Shown one piece after another: positions 15,266 to 22,542 of a stretch of DNA of 53,301 bases. How positions within the stretch are numbered: the stretch's first letter is position 1; each line of letters opens with the position of its first letter. The notes under the pieces were generated by a model. That model saw only the letters and a list, made by a program, of their open reading frames with translations, did no database searches and was not told the DNA's origin. The DNA comes from Saccharothrix sp. GTDB taxonomy: Bacteria > Actinomycetota > Actinomycetes > Mycobacteriales > Pseudonocardiaceae. The DNA lies in assembly GCF_031180885.1 (NCBI RefSeq), contig NZ_JAPSLK010000059.1, positions 1-53,301 on the forward strand, given 5' to 3'. Made by a program: the position numbers and the translations under genes.

Positions 15266-17488
15266 CTACCGTCCGTTACGGTCGGTGATGGCGTTGGTGA
15301 TGTCGGCGCGGTTGACGCCGCGCCGGTTGGCACCGTTGCCGGTGGTCTGGTCGGTGCCCCACACCTGCACGGTGCGGATGTCGTAGGGCTTGAGCGCGGC
15401 ACCGAGGCGGGTGGCCTTGTCCTTGCCGTCGCCTTCGGCCCACGGCCCGTAGACGCCGGGCCGCAGCTCGGCCAGTGCGTCCACGATGGACTCGGACCAC
15501 ATCTTGTCGGCGCTGCCCATGACGGCGGCGATGTCGGGCAGCAGGGTGTCCGCCGCGTCGGCGTCCACTTCGGAGTCCTGGTCGGCGGCGTAGCCGGTCA
15601 GCCGCCCGGCCGCGACCCGCAGCGCGCGGGCGCGTCCGGCGATGGCTTCGGCGTCGGGGCCGTCGATGTAGACGCTCTTGACCGTGGTCGTCTCGTCTAC
15701 GACGCCCTTGAGCAGGCCGATTCCCTTGTCGGCGAAGGCGAACTGGGTGGCGCGCTCGCCGTTGCGGTAGGACGACGTGCCTAGCACCATGTCGTTGGCC
15801 ATCTGCCCGGTGACCTTGAGGCAGAACCGGAACACGGCGTTGTCGCTGATCTGCGTGGGGATCGACTTCGAGTCCGGCCGCTGTGTGGCCAGGATGAGCA
15901 CGATGCCGGTGGCCGGGCCGCGCTTGACGAGGTCGGTGCAGATCTCTTCGAACTCGCGGCCGTGGTCGGGGTGCTCGAACAGCACCTGGCACTCGTCCGC
16001 GCCGACGACGATGGGGTGCAGCCGCAGCGTCTTGTTCGAGGCCAACTCGGTGGTGACCTTGTTCTCCGGGCACAGGTCCTTGGGCAACTCGCGGATCACC
16101 TTGGTGCGCCGCCGCATCTCGTCCCGCAGCTCCCGCAGGACGGCCAGGACGTACTCGATGTCCTCGGGGTCGTCCCCGGCCCGGTAGCGGTGCGCCACGA
16201 CGGCCAGGGGGGACAGGTCCCCGGTGCCCTTGAGGTCGAAGGCGTGCAGCTCCGCGCGCGGGTCGAGTGCGGCGATGAGCAGCAGCTTTCGCAGGGTGAA
16301 CGTCTTGCCCATGCGCGGGACCGCGCCGATGATCCCGGTGATGAACATGAGGACGATCTCCACCCACCGGCCGCGCACGTCGGTGCCGAACGGCTGGGGC
16401 CGGAACAGGTCGATCGCGCCGCCGCGCCGCAGCGGCCACACCGGCTGACGGGCCTTGGACATGTCCCGGTCCCCCACCCACAGCACAAGCTGACCGGGGT
16501 GGCCGTCCGTGCGGGGTTCGGGCCACACGCACCCCAGCGGGCGGCCGAGCCCGGAGGCGAGCTTCTCCCGCCGCTCGATGACCTCGGCCGCCGTGACACC
16601 CGGCGGCAGTTCCACGTCCGCCCGCCAGCCGGGTCCGTCCCGGTGGATGGGCGCGGTGAACCCGATGGCGGACTCGCCGCGCTTGGACACCGCACTGGTG
16701 ATGCCGCCGATGCCCAGCGACACCAGACCCTGCACCACGAGATCGGAGGTGAGCTTCTGGGCCTGGACCCCGACCACCGCGCGGGACGCGACCGGCTTGT
16801 CCGCCGGGGTGCCGATCCTGCCGAGAATGCCCAGCGCAACCGCGCCACAGACCCAGGTCACCCACTCCGGCGTGACGTCGTAGAAGACGAACATCAGCAC
16901 CGGCCCGAGGACCAGGCCGACCGCCAGCATGATGAAGCGGGTCCGGACCCGGGCGTCGCGCTGGTGGGACAGCTTCAGGTAGTGGTCGGCGTTGCCGGAC
17001 TCGGCGACGGCGCGGCGGACCGGTCGGCCCTCCGCGTCGGAGACCCACCGGCCGGTGGCCGCCATCAGCGCCCACGCTCCCTGCGGGGAGCGGACCGCCA
17101 GCCGCAGCGCGTACAGCGGCGAGCGGACCACGTGGTAGGCGGCGGTGTGGGCGTAGTGCCGCGCCACCCACCCGGCGGTCTGCCGGGCCTGGGACAGCGT
17201 CCGCAGGTAGGTCGGGATGATCGGGAGCCGGTCGGTCTCCCGGATGCGGGTCAGGAAGTCCGCGTCGTGCACGCTGCCCGGCTGGTCGACCGGCACCACC
17301 GGCCGGTCCGCCCGGTCGTCGGTCTCCTCAACGATCTCCGCGTCCAGCACGGGCGGGGCGGGCTCGACCTCCGCGCCCGGTACGGCGGTCGCGTCGGACG
17401 CGCGGTGCAGCGGGACGACGTTGTCCGGCGCGTCGGTGACGGGCGTGGCGTCGGGCGTCGTGCGGTCGACTGGCGTCGCGTTGGTCAT
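15266..17488 (-). CDS. FtsK/SpoIIIE-type DNA translocase (TraB/TraSA-like transfer protein)
   Basis: A 740-aa membrane-anchored P-loop ATPase, the only conjugation motor of the element. The N-terminal 90 residues are Pro/Asp-rich. Hydrophobic segments near 184-225 form the membrane anchor. The FtsK motor follows: Walker A GAVPRMGKT at about 388-396, LHAFDLKG near 414-421, Walker B IVVGADECQ with the acidic pair near 498-499, and LILATQRPDSKSIP. The C-terminus (about 670-740) contains a winged-helix-like ALAELRPGVYGPW region that in TraB proteins reads 8-bp repeats. In Streptomyces such proteins pump double-stranded DNA between hyphae without a relaxase. The start ATG at 17488 overlaps the previous stop (ATGA). 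The CTAG repeats beyond its stop are a plausible binding locus. Confidence 0.92.
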   Translation of the reverse strand: MTNATPVDRTTPDATPVTDAPDNVVPLHRASDATAVPGAEVEPAPPVLDAEIVEETDDRADRPVVPVDQPGSVHDADFLTRIRETDRLPIIPTYLRTLSQARQTAGWVARHYAHTAAYHVVRSPLYALRLAVRSPQGAWALMAATGRWVSDAEGRPVRRAVAESGNADHYLKLSHQRDARVRTRFIMLAVGLVLGPVLMFVFYDVTPEWVTWVCGAVALGILGRIGTPADKPVASRAVVGVQAQKLTSDLVVQGLVSLGIGGITSAVSKRGESAIGFTAPIHRDGPGWRADVELPPGVTAAEVIERREKLASGLGRPLGCVWPEPRTDGHPGQLVLWVGDRDMSKARQPVWPLRRGGAIDLFRPQPFGTDVRGRWVEIVLMFITGIIGAVPRMGKTFTLRKLLLIAALDPRAELHAFDLKGTGDLSPLAVVAHRYRAGDDPEDIEYVLAVLRELRDEMRRRTKVIRELPKDLCPENKVTTELASNKTLRLHPIVVGADECQVLFEHPDHGREFEEICTDLVKRGPATGIVLILATQRPDSKSIPTQISDNAVFRFCLKVTGQMANDMVLGTSSYRNGERATQFAFADKGIGLLKGVVDETTTVKSVYIDGPDAEAIAGRARALRVAAGRLTGYAADQDSEVDADAADTLLPDIAAVMGSADKMWSESIVDALAELRPGVYGPWAEGDGKDKATRLGAALKPYDIRTVQVWGTDQTTGNGANRRGVNRADITNAITDRNGR

Positions 17489-17652
17489 CGGGTCACCCCC
17501 TGGTCCTCGCCGTTGTCCTCGTCGTTGTCGTCGCCCTGGTCCCAGGTGAGGGTCAGCGGGATGACGACGCTGAACTTCGGGCAGTTCGCGTAGTGCTGCG
17601 TCGCCGGGCACTCGTCGGTCAGGTCGCACACGGCGCTGTCGGGCGTGGTCAT
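17485..17652 (-). CDS. Small acidic Cys-containing protein, unknown
   Basis: A 55-aa product with three Cys in the first half (residues 9, 15, 24) and an acidic tail (GDDNDEDNGEDQG). Both ends overlap neighbouring genes by the ATGA signature, which strongly suggests that it is translated. Position directly before the DNA translocase suggests a transfer-related role. No family is recognised. Confidence 0.6.
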   Translation of the reverse strand: MTTPDSAVCDLTDECPATQHYANCPKFSVVIPLTLTWDQGDDNDEDNGEDQGVTR

Positions 17653-18569
17653 CCCCGGTTCTCCGTCCGGTCGTGGTGCAACAGGTGGGTGAGTGCCGCG
17701 CCGCAGCCGAGTACGACCACGGGGAGCACGGAGACGAACGTGGTGATCCACCACGGCGCGACGGTGACCCCGGCCGCTTCCATCAGGTGGTAGGCGACCT
17801 GTCCCAGCGCGCCCAGCACGAGCGAGCCGATCGCGGACCACCGGGCGAAGCGGCGGGCGGCGGTGGACCGGGTCGCGCCGGACAGCCACACCCGCAGCGC
17901 GTACGCGGCGTAGGCCTCAACGCCGATCGGGAGCGTGATCGCCGAGTTGATGACGAAGTCGTCGGCGATGCCGGGCAGCAGCCGCACCGGGCCGAACCCG
18001 GTCAGCTCACCCAGCCCGACCCAACCGCCCCACACCGCCACGAACGCGGGCAGCGCGAGCAGCAACAACGGCCACGACGCCACGCGGGAACGCCCAACGC
18101 GTGACGGTTCACCCGCGGCCTCCTGCCCGTCCCGTGACGCTTCCCCGCCGGCCGGGTTTCGTCCCGCCTGGCCGAAAAATGCTGCGTCCGGGGCGCTTCC
18201 GTCACCACCGTCCGCCGGGCGCTCGACCGCGTCCGGCACGGCCGGTTCGGTGGTGGTCGCGGGCGGTGTGGTGTCGGCGGGTGTGGTGTCCGCCGTGGTG
18301 GGGGCGTCGGTGGTGGCGTGGTCGGCCGGGACCGCGTGCAGCCGCCGCAAGGCGTCGTCGCTGACCTTGGCCCGCGCCGTGTAGAAGTCGGCAACCTCCT
18401 GCCGGTGCTCCGCGTTCTTGATCGCGGTCAGCACGGCCGTGGCCTTGGGCGCACCGACCTTGAACCGCTTCATGACCTGGTTGCGGGACGGCAGGTGCCC
18501 CAGCTCTGCGGCCCAGTTGCGGACCTTGGTCTCCAACGTGTCGACCGTGGTCGGGTAGGCGCTGGTCAC
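17649..18569 (-). CDS. DUF2637/SpdB-like membrane protein with N-terminal helix-turn-helix
   Basis: A 306-aa protein in three parts. Residues 1-70 form a helical, HTH-like domain (LPSRNQVMKRFKVGAPKATAV). Residues 75-165 are a Thr/Pro/Ala-rich linker whose second half is encoded by the element's dispersed repeat. Residues 165-297 hold four hydrophobic segments in the DUF2637 pattern (ALPAFVAVWGGWVGLGELT, then DDFVINSAITLPIGVEAYA, GSLVLGALGQVAYHL and TTFVSVLPVVVLGCGAALTHL). DUF2637 proteins are found in AICEs and Streptomyces plasmids and are usually linked to intramycelial spread. The GTG start at 18569 overlaps the preceding stop, and its own stop overlaps the next start. A link between DNA binding and the membrane at the transfer site is plausible but unproven. 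Confidence 0.75.
   Translation of the reverse strand: MTSAYPTTVDTLETKVRNWAAELGHLPSRNQVMKRFKVGAPKATAVLTAIKNAEHRQEVADFYTARAKVSDDALRRLHAVPADHATTDAPTTADTTPADTTPPATTTEPAVPDAVERPADGGDGSAPDAAFFGQAGRNPAGGEASRDGQEAAGEPSRVGRSRVASWPLLLLALPAFVAVWGGWVGLGELTGFGPVRLLPGIADDFVINSAITLPIGVEAYAAYALRVWLSGATRSTAARRFARWSAIGSLVLGALGQVAYHLMEAAGVTVAPWWITTFVSVLPVVVLGCGAALTHLLHHDRTENRG
18100..18206 (+). repeat. Dispersed repeat copy within the DUF2637 gene
   Basis: About 107 bp here resemble the reverse complement of 22431-22542, with the same order of sub-blocks: CGTGACGG at the start, GCGGCCTCCTGCCC, GCTTCCCCGCCGGC and, at the end, GCGCTTCCGTCACC. Short parts also recur in the methyltransferase gene. Confidence 0.75.
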
Positions 18570-18820
18570 GCGGTCACCTCCTCGGGACGCAGCCGCAGCA
18601 CGGCGGCGGGTCGACGGCGGGTGGTGGTCATCAGCAGCAGCACCGCCAGCGCGGCGGCGGTCACGGCGAGCAGCGTCACGGCGTCGTTGCCGCCGTGCGC
18701 CACCAGCGCCCACACGGCACCGGCCACCAGCGCGAGCGTGACCACGGCCTTCCACAGCAGCACGGCCAGCACGAGCGCCAGGGCGACGCCCAGCACGGCC
18801 AGCAACACGAGCGTGTTCAT
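18566..18820 (-). CDS. Small two-segment membrane protein (Spd-like)
   Basis: An 84-aa hydrophobic protein. Two long membrane segments (about 3-40 and 47-66) are separated by a short HGGN loop, and the tail is basic (TTTRRRPAAVLRLRP). The ATG at 18820 overlaps the lipoprotein stop (ATGA) and its stop overlaps the DUF2637 start (GTGA). Size, topology and location between transfer genes fit the small Spd proteins of Streptomyces conjugative elements. No specific family is identified. Confidence 0.7.
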   Translation of the reverse strand: MNTLVLLAVLGVALALVLAVLLWKAVVTLALVAGAVWALVAHGGNDAVTLLAVTAAALAVLLLMTTTRRRPAAVLRLRPEEVTA

Positions 18821-19146
18821 CGCTCCACCGCCACGGGGCCGGTGGGGCGGAACCCGGACGGCCAGGGCGCGTTCTCGATCGCGGCGTCCAGGCTGCGGCA
18901 GTACTCCCGCGCCGCCTGGTATGCCTCCTGGGTGTCCGGCTCGATGTCGTAGGCGAAGCCGGTCTCGTCGCACCGCGCGGAGAACTCGACCTCACCGCCG
19001 GTCTGCACCGGGGTGGTGTCCACACCGGACGAACCGGAACCCGGCTCGCACGCGGTCAACACCAGTACCACGGCCAGGAACACGGACGCGGCGACCAGCG
19101 GCGTCCACCGGATGAGGGTTTGGTGTTGGGGGGTCCTGTAGGACAT
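18817..19146 (-). CDS. Small lipoprotein encoded in the transfer operon
   Basis: A 109-aa exported lipoprotein. A type II signal peptide ends in the lipobox VLTAC with the lipidated Cys at residue 33. The mature part is about 75 residues with two further Cys (near 59 and 82) that could form a disulfide, and a helical region QEAYQAAREYCRSLDAAI. The ATG at 19146 has AGGAGA 9 bp upstream. It lies 20 bp downstream of the RRQRL-motif gene and overlaps the small membrane gene that follows. An envelope-exposed component is expected in a transfer or entry-exclusion function, but this is inference. Confidence 0.75.
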   Translation of the reverse strand: MSYRTPQHQTLIRWTPLVAASVFLAVVLVLTACEPGSGSSGVDTTPVQTGGEVEFSARCDETGFAYDIEPDTQEAYQAAREYCRSLDAAIENAPWPSGFRPTGPVAVER

Positions 19147-19166
19147 GCTTCAGCTCTCCTGACCCG

Positions 19167-19610
19167 TCACCACGTGACGGAGTTGGGGTGGACCGGACCG
19201 GTGGTCAGTTCTTGGCGGGACGCAGCCGCCGGTCCGGGCAAGGTCACTTCGTGCTGTTCCTGGCTGAGCCGACGCGCCCGCCGGGCGCAATTGGCCTTGT
19301 CCAGCGCCGCCCACTTGGCGGGGGTCATCGGGCGCACCGGCACGGCGGTGTCGCGGCGGTACAACTCGCAGATCTCGACCCGGCGGTACGGGCGGCGGTG
19401 GCGGAACCGCAGCAGCGCCACGGGGTCCGCGCCGCCGGGCCGTAAGCCCAACGCGCGCAACTGGCGGCGGGTGGCCAACTCCGGCGGCACCGCGCCCGGA
19501 CGGCCCCGGAACCCGAACACCGGCAACCCGCTGTCGAACCCCCGGCAGAACACCGCCCGACCGGACCCCGGCAACACCACCGTGTCGAAGCTGTCGCGCG
19601 GGCGGGCCAT
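19167..19610 (-). CDS. RRQRL-motif zinc-binding-like protein
   Basis: A 147-aa basic protein. It contains ELATRRQLRALGLRPGG near residues 44-60, resembling the RRQRL motif of a small protein family frequent in actinobacterial mobile elements. It also has FRHRRPYRRVEICELYRRD and, further on, MTPAKWAALDKANCARRARR. The Cys and His residues could bind zinc. The ATG at 19610 shares one base with the preceding stop (TGATG). Family recognition rests on the motif and context only. Its biochemical role is not known to me. Confidence 0.65.
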   Translation of the reverse strand: MARPRDSFDTVVLPGSGRAVFCRGFDSGLPVFGFRGRPGAVPPELATRRQLRALGLRPGGADPVALLRFRHRRPYRRVEICELYRRDTAVPVRPMTPAKWAALDKANCARRARRLSQEQHEVTLPGPAAASRQELTTGPVHPNSVTW

Positions 19611-19912
19611 CACGCCGCCGTCCCGGCCGCGTCGGACAACGCCACCTTCGCCGCGAAACGCTCCAACTCCCGCGCCTCGGCGCGGTGCACCTGCTCCGCG
19701 TCGTACAGCGCGGACCACACGATGCCGCCGATGTCACCGACCGCCGCGTCCCGGGCCTCCCGGTACAGGTCCGCCATCGCGACGTGAGCCGCCACCACGT
19801 CCGCGAAGTACGCGGCGCGGTCGTCGCTCACGCCGCGCCTGACCACGTCCGCCAGCCGCTGTTCCACCACGCGGAAACGCGCCGAAAAGCTCCGCAACGT
19901 CCGCGCCATCAC
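19610..19912 (-). CDS. Small helical element protein, unknown
   Basis: A 100-aa predicted all-helical, charged protein (RFRVVEQRLADVVRRG, ADLYREARDAAVGD, AEARELERFAAKVAL). The start is GTG at 19912 overlapping the preceding stop (GTGA) or the next codon, ATG at 19909 (TGATG); both fit coupled translation. It belongs to the leader part of the transfer operon. No domain is recognised. Confidence 0.65.
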   Translation of the reverse strand: MMARTLRSFSARFRVVEQRLADVVRRGVSDDRAAYFADVVAAHVAMADLYREARDAAVGDIGGIVWSALYDAEQVHRAEARELERFAAKVALSDAAGTAA

Positions 19913-20151
19913 GCCGCCTCCGTCCCGACCGAGCCGGACGACAAGCCGTGCACCCGCAGCACCCGCACGGTCCCGCCCAACTGGCGCTCCACGACCCGGC
20001 GGTCCCGCCGCGTCCGGGCCGAACCGTCCAACAACGCCGACGTCGCGGGCGGCAGCTCCGCCAACTCGTCCGCCACCTGCGCCAACAGCGCGTCAATCAC
20101 GTCCTCCGTCAGCCCGTCCGGGCTGAACTGCTGTTCGTCGTCGGGGACCAC
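19909..20151 (-). CDS. First gene of the transfer/replication operon, small acidic protein
   Basis: An 80-aa protein with an acidic N-terminal half (VPDDEQQFSPDGLTEDVIDA and LLAQVADELAELPP) and a basic C-terminal half. The start is GTG at 20151 with an excellent AAGGAGG 6 bp upstream. It lies immediately downstream of the palindromic operator at 20170-20199, so it is the first gene under GntR control. No family is recognised; proteins of this size in this position are often transfer or replication activators. Confidence 0.7.
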   Translation of the reverse strand: MVPDDEQQFSPDGLTEDVIDALLAQVADELAELPPATSALLDGSARTRRDRRVVERQLGGTVRVLRVHGLSSGSVGTEAA

Positions 20152-20169
20152 GTCACGCCTCCTTCGTAT

Positions 20170-20199
20170 GTTTGCGGGTTTGCCCTCAAACCCGCAAAC
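20170..20199. promoter_or_regulatory. Palindromic operator overlapping the start of the transfer operon
   Basis: A perfect 13-bp inverted repeat (GTTTGCGGGTTTG at 20170-20182, its complement at 20187-20199) with a 4-bp spacer. It covers the expected +1 of the minus-strand promoter. It shares the TTTGCG core with the site before gntR and is probably bound by that repressor. Confidence 0.8.
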
Positions 20200-20202
20200 C
20201 GG

Positions 20203-20232
20203 AAGCTACACACGTCGACAGTCGTTGCGCAA
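20203..20232 (-). promoter_or_regulatory. Candidate promoter of the transfer operon
   Basis: On the minus strand TTGCGC (20232-20227) and TAGCTT (20208-20203) are separated by 18 bp. Transcription would start near 20196, inside the palindromic operator. Confidence 0.45.
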
Positions 20233-20234
20233 GA

Positions 20235-20250
20235 GGTTTGCGCGCAAACC
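20235..20250. promoter_or_regulatory. Palindromic operator upstream of gntR
   Basis: GGTTTGCGCGCAAACC is a perfect 16-bp palindrome with the same TTTGCG core as the larger operator. It lies 26 bp before the gntR start, in the -35 zone, consistent with autoregulation. Confidence 0.75.
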
Positions 20251-20263
20251 GGCAAAGATGCAC

Positions 20264-20269
20264 TACAGT
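20264..20269 (+). promoter_or_regulatory. -10 element of gntR, suggesting a leaderless transcript
   Basis: TACAGT ends 6 bp before the ATG at 20276, so transcription would begin at or next to the start codon. No ribosome-binding site is present. A -35 is not clear. Confidence 0.5.
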
Positions 20270-20275
20270 GGCGGT

Positions 20276-21100
20276 ATGGACCCCCAGCGGACTGCCGCGC
20301 ATCAGCCGATCGCGCTTCGGATCGCCGATGACCTCCGAATCAAGATCGAGAAGGGTGACCTGCGGTCGGGTGACTCGCTGCCCACGCTGCACGACCTAGC
20401 CCGCGACTACACGTGCTCGATCACGACCGCGCGCACAGCGATCGCTCTGCTCAAGGGTCAAGGGCTAGTCGTCGGCGGCCGTGGCAAAGCGCCGACAGTG
20501 CGACCGCGACCGAAGCGAGTCGAGCGAAGCTCCCTGCGGCACCAGGTAGAGAAGGATCTCGTACGAAAGTCCGAGAAGGCGCGGCGTGAGCATGGGCTCG
20601 CTGAGGATGACATGGGAGCGCCGCTCGATGACTTCGAGTTTGAAGCGAAGTATTCCTTCGTGGCGGCAGACGCGGACCTGGCGGACGCGTTCAAAGTCCA
20701 AGAGGGCACGTCTCTTTTGCGGCGAGAATACACGCACAGGGTTCGGCGAACAGGCGTGCTTGCAGCTAAGTCCGTCTCTTGGCTGCCTGGTGACATCATC
20801 AGCCCCAACCCGGCTATCTCGGACCCTGCCAATGCTCGCTGGCCGGGCGGCACCATGCATCAGTTGTACACGGTTGGCGTCGAAATCGACCGCGTTGTAG
20901 ACCATGTCACGGCGGCAATGCCCACTACGGTGGAAGTGCAAGCCTGGGATCTACCGGACGGCACACCTATGCTATGGGTCCGCCGCATTTCGATAGACAT
21001 TAACGATCGCGTTGTCGAAGTCACCGATGCGCAGTACCCGGCCGATCGCACTATGCTGACCTTTCACACCATGCTGACCCGATGGGATGCGACCGCATGA
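20276..21100 (+). CDS. GntR/HutC-type transcriptional repressor (KorSA-like)
   Basis: A 274-aa regulator. The N-terminal winged helix-turn-helix spans about 10-78 (IALRIADDLRIKIEKGDLRSGDSLPT, here split in my reading at residue 35). The C-terminal UTRA-like effector domain spans about 115-270 (SFVAADADLADAF, LLRREYTHRV, ISIDINDRVVEVTDAQYP). GntR repressors such as KorSA of pSAM2 shut off transfer and replication of AICEs. This one is divergent from the transfer operon and flanked by two palindromes with a shared core. I chose the ATG at 20276 because the HTH begins there; upstream frame is only antisense to other genes. Base composition is less GC-rich than in the transfer operon. Confidence 0.88.
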   Translation: MDPQRTAAHQPIALRIADDLRIKIEKGDLRSGDSLPTLHDLARDYTCSITTARTAIALLKGQGLVVGGRGKAPTVRPRPKRVERSSLRHQVEKDLVRKSEKARREHGLAEDDMGAPLDDFEFEAKYSFVAADADLADAFKVQEGTSLLRREYTHRVRRTGVLAAKSVSWLPGDIISPNPAISDPANARWPGGTMHQLYTVGVEIDRVVDHVTAAMPTTVEVQAWDLPDGTPMLWVRRISIDINDRVVEVTDAQYPADRTMLTFHTMLTRWDATA

Positions 21101-21930
21101 ACCGCCGGATCTCAATCATTACCGCCGCATATGCTCCGCTGTCCGACTACTTCGCCGAGACGATCGCGAGCGTGCAGGCTCAAGAGCTACCAGCCGGATG
21201 GGAGTTGGAGTGGCTGGTTCAAGAGGATGGTGAGATTCCAACACTGGCCGCGCGGGTCGCGGATATCGAGTGCGTAAACTACGCATCTAATGATGCGCAT
21301 ACTGGAATCGCCGCTACCCGGAATCTCGCGCTCACTCGCGCAACGGGTGACATTGTGCAAGTGCTCGACCATGATGACGTACTACTACCGGGCGCACTGC
21401 TGCGGCTCTTGCCGATTTTTGACGACAGTTCGGTTCATTGGGTAGTGGGACAGGCTGATGACTACTTGCCAGATGGGTCACGCCGGACTTACGAATCGGC
21501 GCTGCCGTACGGGAAGGTCATGGCTGGCGTAGTCAACAACTGGGCGATTGAGCACGGTGGCAACTGGCCAATCCATTGCGCCGGACTACTTATGAGGACC
21601 CAGCTTGTGCGGGCATTTGGCGGGTGGGGCGGAACACCGGTCGACGACGATATCGTGATGTTCAGCGCACTTTCCGAGTGTGTCGACGGGTACAATGCCC
21701 CAGATACAACATGGCTGTACCGAATCCATGACCGGCAAACCCATAAAAGCGCACAATGGCGTGAACGAAGCAGCGACGGCCGTCGAATCGCACTACAGCG
21801 CGTTCAAGCCCTCCGCACTGTCGGACTCAGGGCCACTGGTGACCTCACGATTGGCGCACCTCGTGAGCCAATGCAGGTTGGCCGGGCCGCGAAAGACGAC
21901 GCGGACGGTCGTGCATGGTGGAAGTCGTGA
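21097..21930 (+). CDS. Family 2 glycosyltransferase (cargo)
   Basis: A 277-aa GT-A fold glycosyltransferase without membrane segments. It opens with RISIITAAYAPLSDYFAETI, has the acidic substrate-site pair in VQVLDHDDVLLPGALL near 88-103 (DHDD as the DxD-like motif) and VDDDIVMFSAL near 185-195. The start at 21097 overlaps the gntR stop (ATGA), so the two genes are translationally coupled. The donor and acceptor are unknown. The codon composition is clearly lower in GC than the rest of the window, as expected for cargo from another source. It could modify a surface glycan after conjugation, or act on an antibiotic-like small molecule; nothing in the window decides this. Confidence 0.8.
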   Translation: MNRRISIITAAYAPLSDYFAETIASVQAQELPAGWELEWLVQEDGEIPTLAARVADIECVNYASNDAHTGIAATRNLALTRATGDIVQVLDHDDVLLPGALLRLLPIFDDSSVHWVVGQADDYLPDGSRRTYESALPYGKVMAGVVNNWAIEHGGNWPIHCAGLLMRTQLVRAFGGWGGTPVDDDIVMFSALSECVDGYNAPDTTWLYRIHDRQTHKSAQWRERSSDGRRIALQRVQALRTVGLRATGDLTIGAPREPMQVGRAAKDDADGRAWWKS

Positions 21931-21967
21931 AGCAGTTCGGCGCAACCACGAGCGGCTTGGAGGTCCG

Positions 21968-22264
21968 ATGAATCCGGCGCTATGGATCAGGACGGCTGGA
22001 AGCGCGGGTGCCTGGGTTCGCGCGGATCACGTTGAAGCAATCGAACTCGAACATCAGCGCAACCTAGAACAATGGGCGGTATCGGCAACTCTTGTGAGCG
22101 GCACCACGCATCTTATTACGGTAACCAAAACCGAAGAGTCAGCTCACAGGCTGGCCTCTCAACTGATCGGTCGTGTTGGGAGTTCGGACGTCGTAGCCGG
22201 TGTCTTGCGCATCGTTGGGGACGAAGTCGTACTCGGCTCGGTTCACGACACCGATGAGTCCTAG
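21968..22264 (+). CDS. Small hypothetical protein downstream of the glycosyltransferase
   Basis: A 98-aa protein with a mixed alpha/beta pattern: WIRTAGSAGAWVRADHVEAI, then SATLVSGTTHLITVTKTEES, AHRLASQLIGRV and VAGVLRIVGDEVVLGSV. It has no signal peptide, membrane segment or Cys. The ATG at 21968 has TTGGAGG 4 bp upstream. It follows the glycosyltransferase by 37 bp and shares its lower GC content, so it belongs to the same cargo unit. No family is recognised. Confidence 0.65.
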   Translation: MNPALWIRTAGSAGAWVRADHVEAIELEHQRNLEQWAVSATLVSGTTHLITVTKTEESAHRLASQLIGRVGSSDVVAGVLRIVGDEVVLGSVHDTDES

Positions 22265-22321
22265 TTCGACGGTCCGCGCGGGCTAGATTTGCGCCGCTTA
22301 GTGCTGCGGGCGGTGGGAGTG

Positions 22322-22404
22322 CTGTCCCACCTGTCCCACCTGTCTCGGCATAGCTGCTGACCTGGCCTTATTCAGTGGGACAGTGTCGCTGGGTGCTGTC
22401 CCAC
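22322..22404 (-). repeat. Right 83-bp array of GTGGGACAG sites, inverted copy
   Basis: Read on the minus strand: GTGGGACAG (22404-22396), 12-bp spacer, CTGTCCCAC (22383-22375), 27-bp spacer, CGAGACAG (22347-22340) and two tandem GTGGGACAG copies (22339-22322). Sites and spacer lengths equal those at 11338-11420 while spacer sequences differ. One further degenerate site lies at 22405-22413. Confidence 0.85.
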
Positions 22405-22430
22405 CTGTCCCCTATGGGCTGTAACAGGAG

Positions 22431-22542
22431 GGGTGACGGAAGCGCCCTGGACGCAGCGCCCCCACCACTCGGGTAGGACGAAACCCAGCCGGCGGGGAAG
22501 CGCCACCAAGCGGGGCAGGAGGCCGCAGGGGAACCCGTCACG
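22431..22542 (-). repeat. Non-coding inverted copy of the dispersed repeat
   Basis: The minus strand here resembles 18100-18206 over about 110 bp with all sub-blocks in order. No gene spans it, unlike the copies in the DUF2637 and methyltransferase genes. Confidence 0.75.

Noticed and set aside
21915..21971. 18-codon frame between the glycosyltransferase and the 98-aa gene, ending in ATGA with it
   Set aside because: The overlap is suggestive, but the frame overlaps the glycosyltransferase 3' end, lacks a ribosome-binding site and is too short to support.
22322..22413. Tandem GTGGGACAG copies considered as a CRISPR array
   Set aside because: Units are 9 bp with no regular unique spacers of 30 bp or more, both orientations are present, and there are no cas genes.
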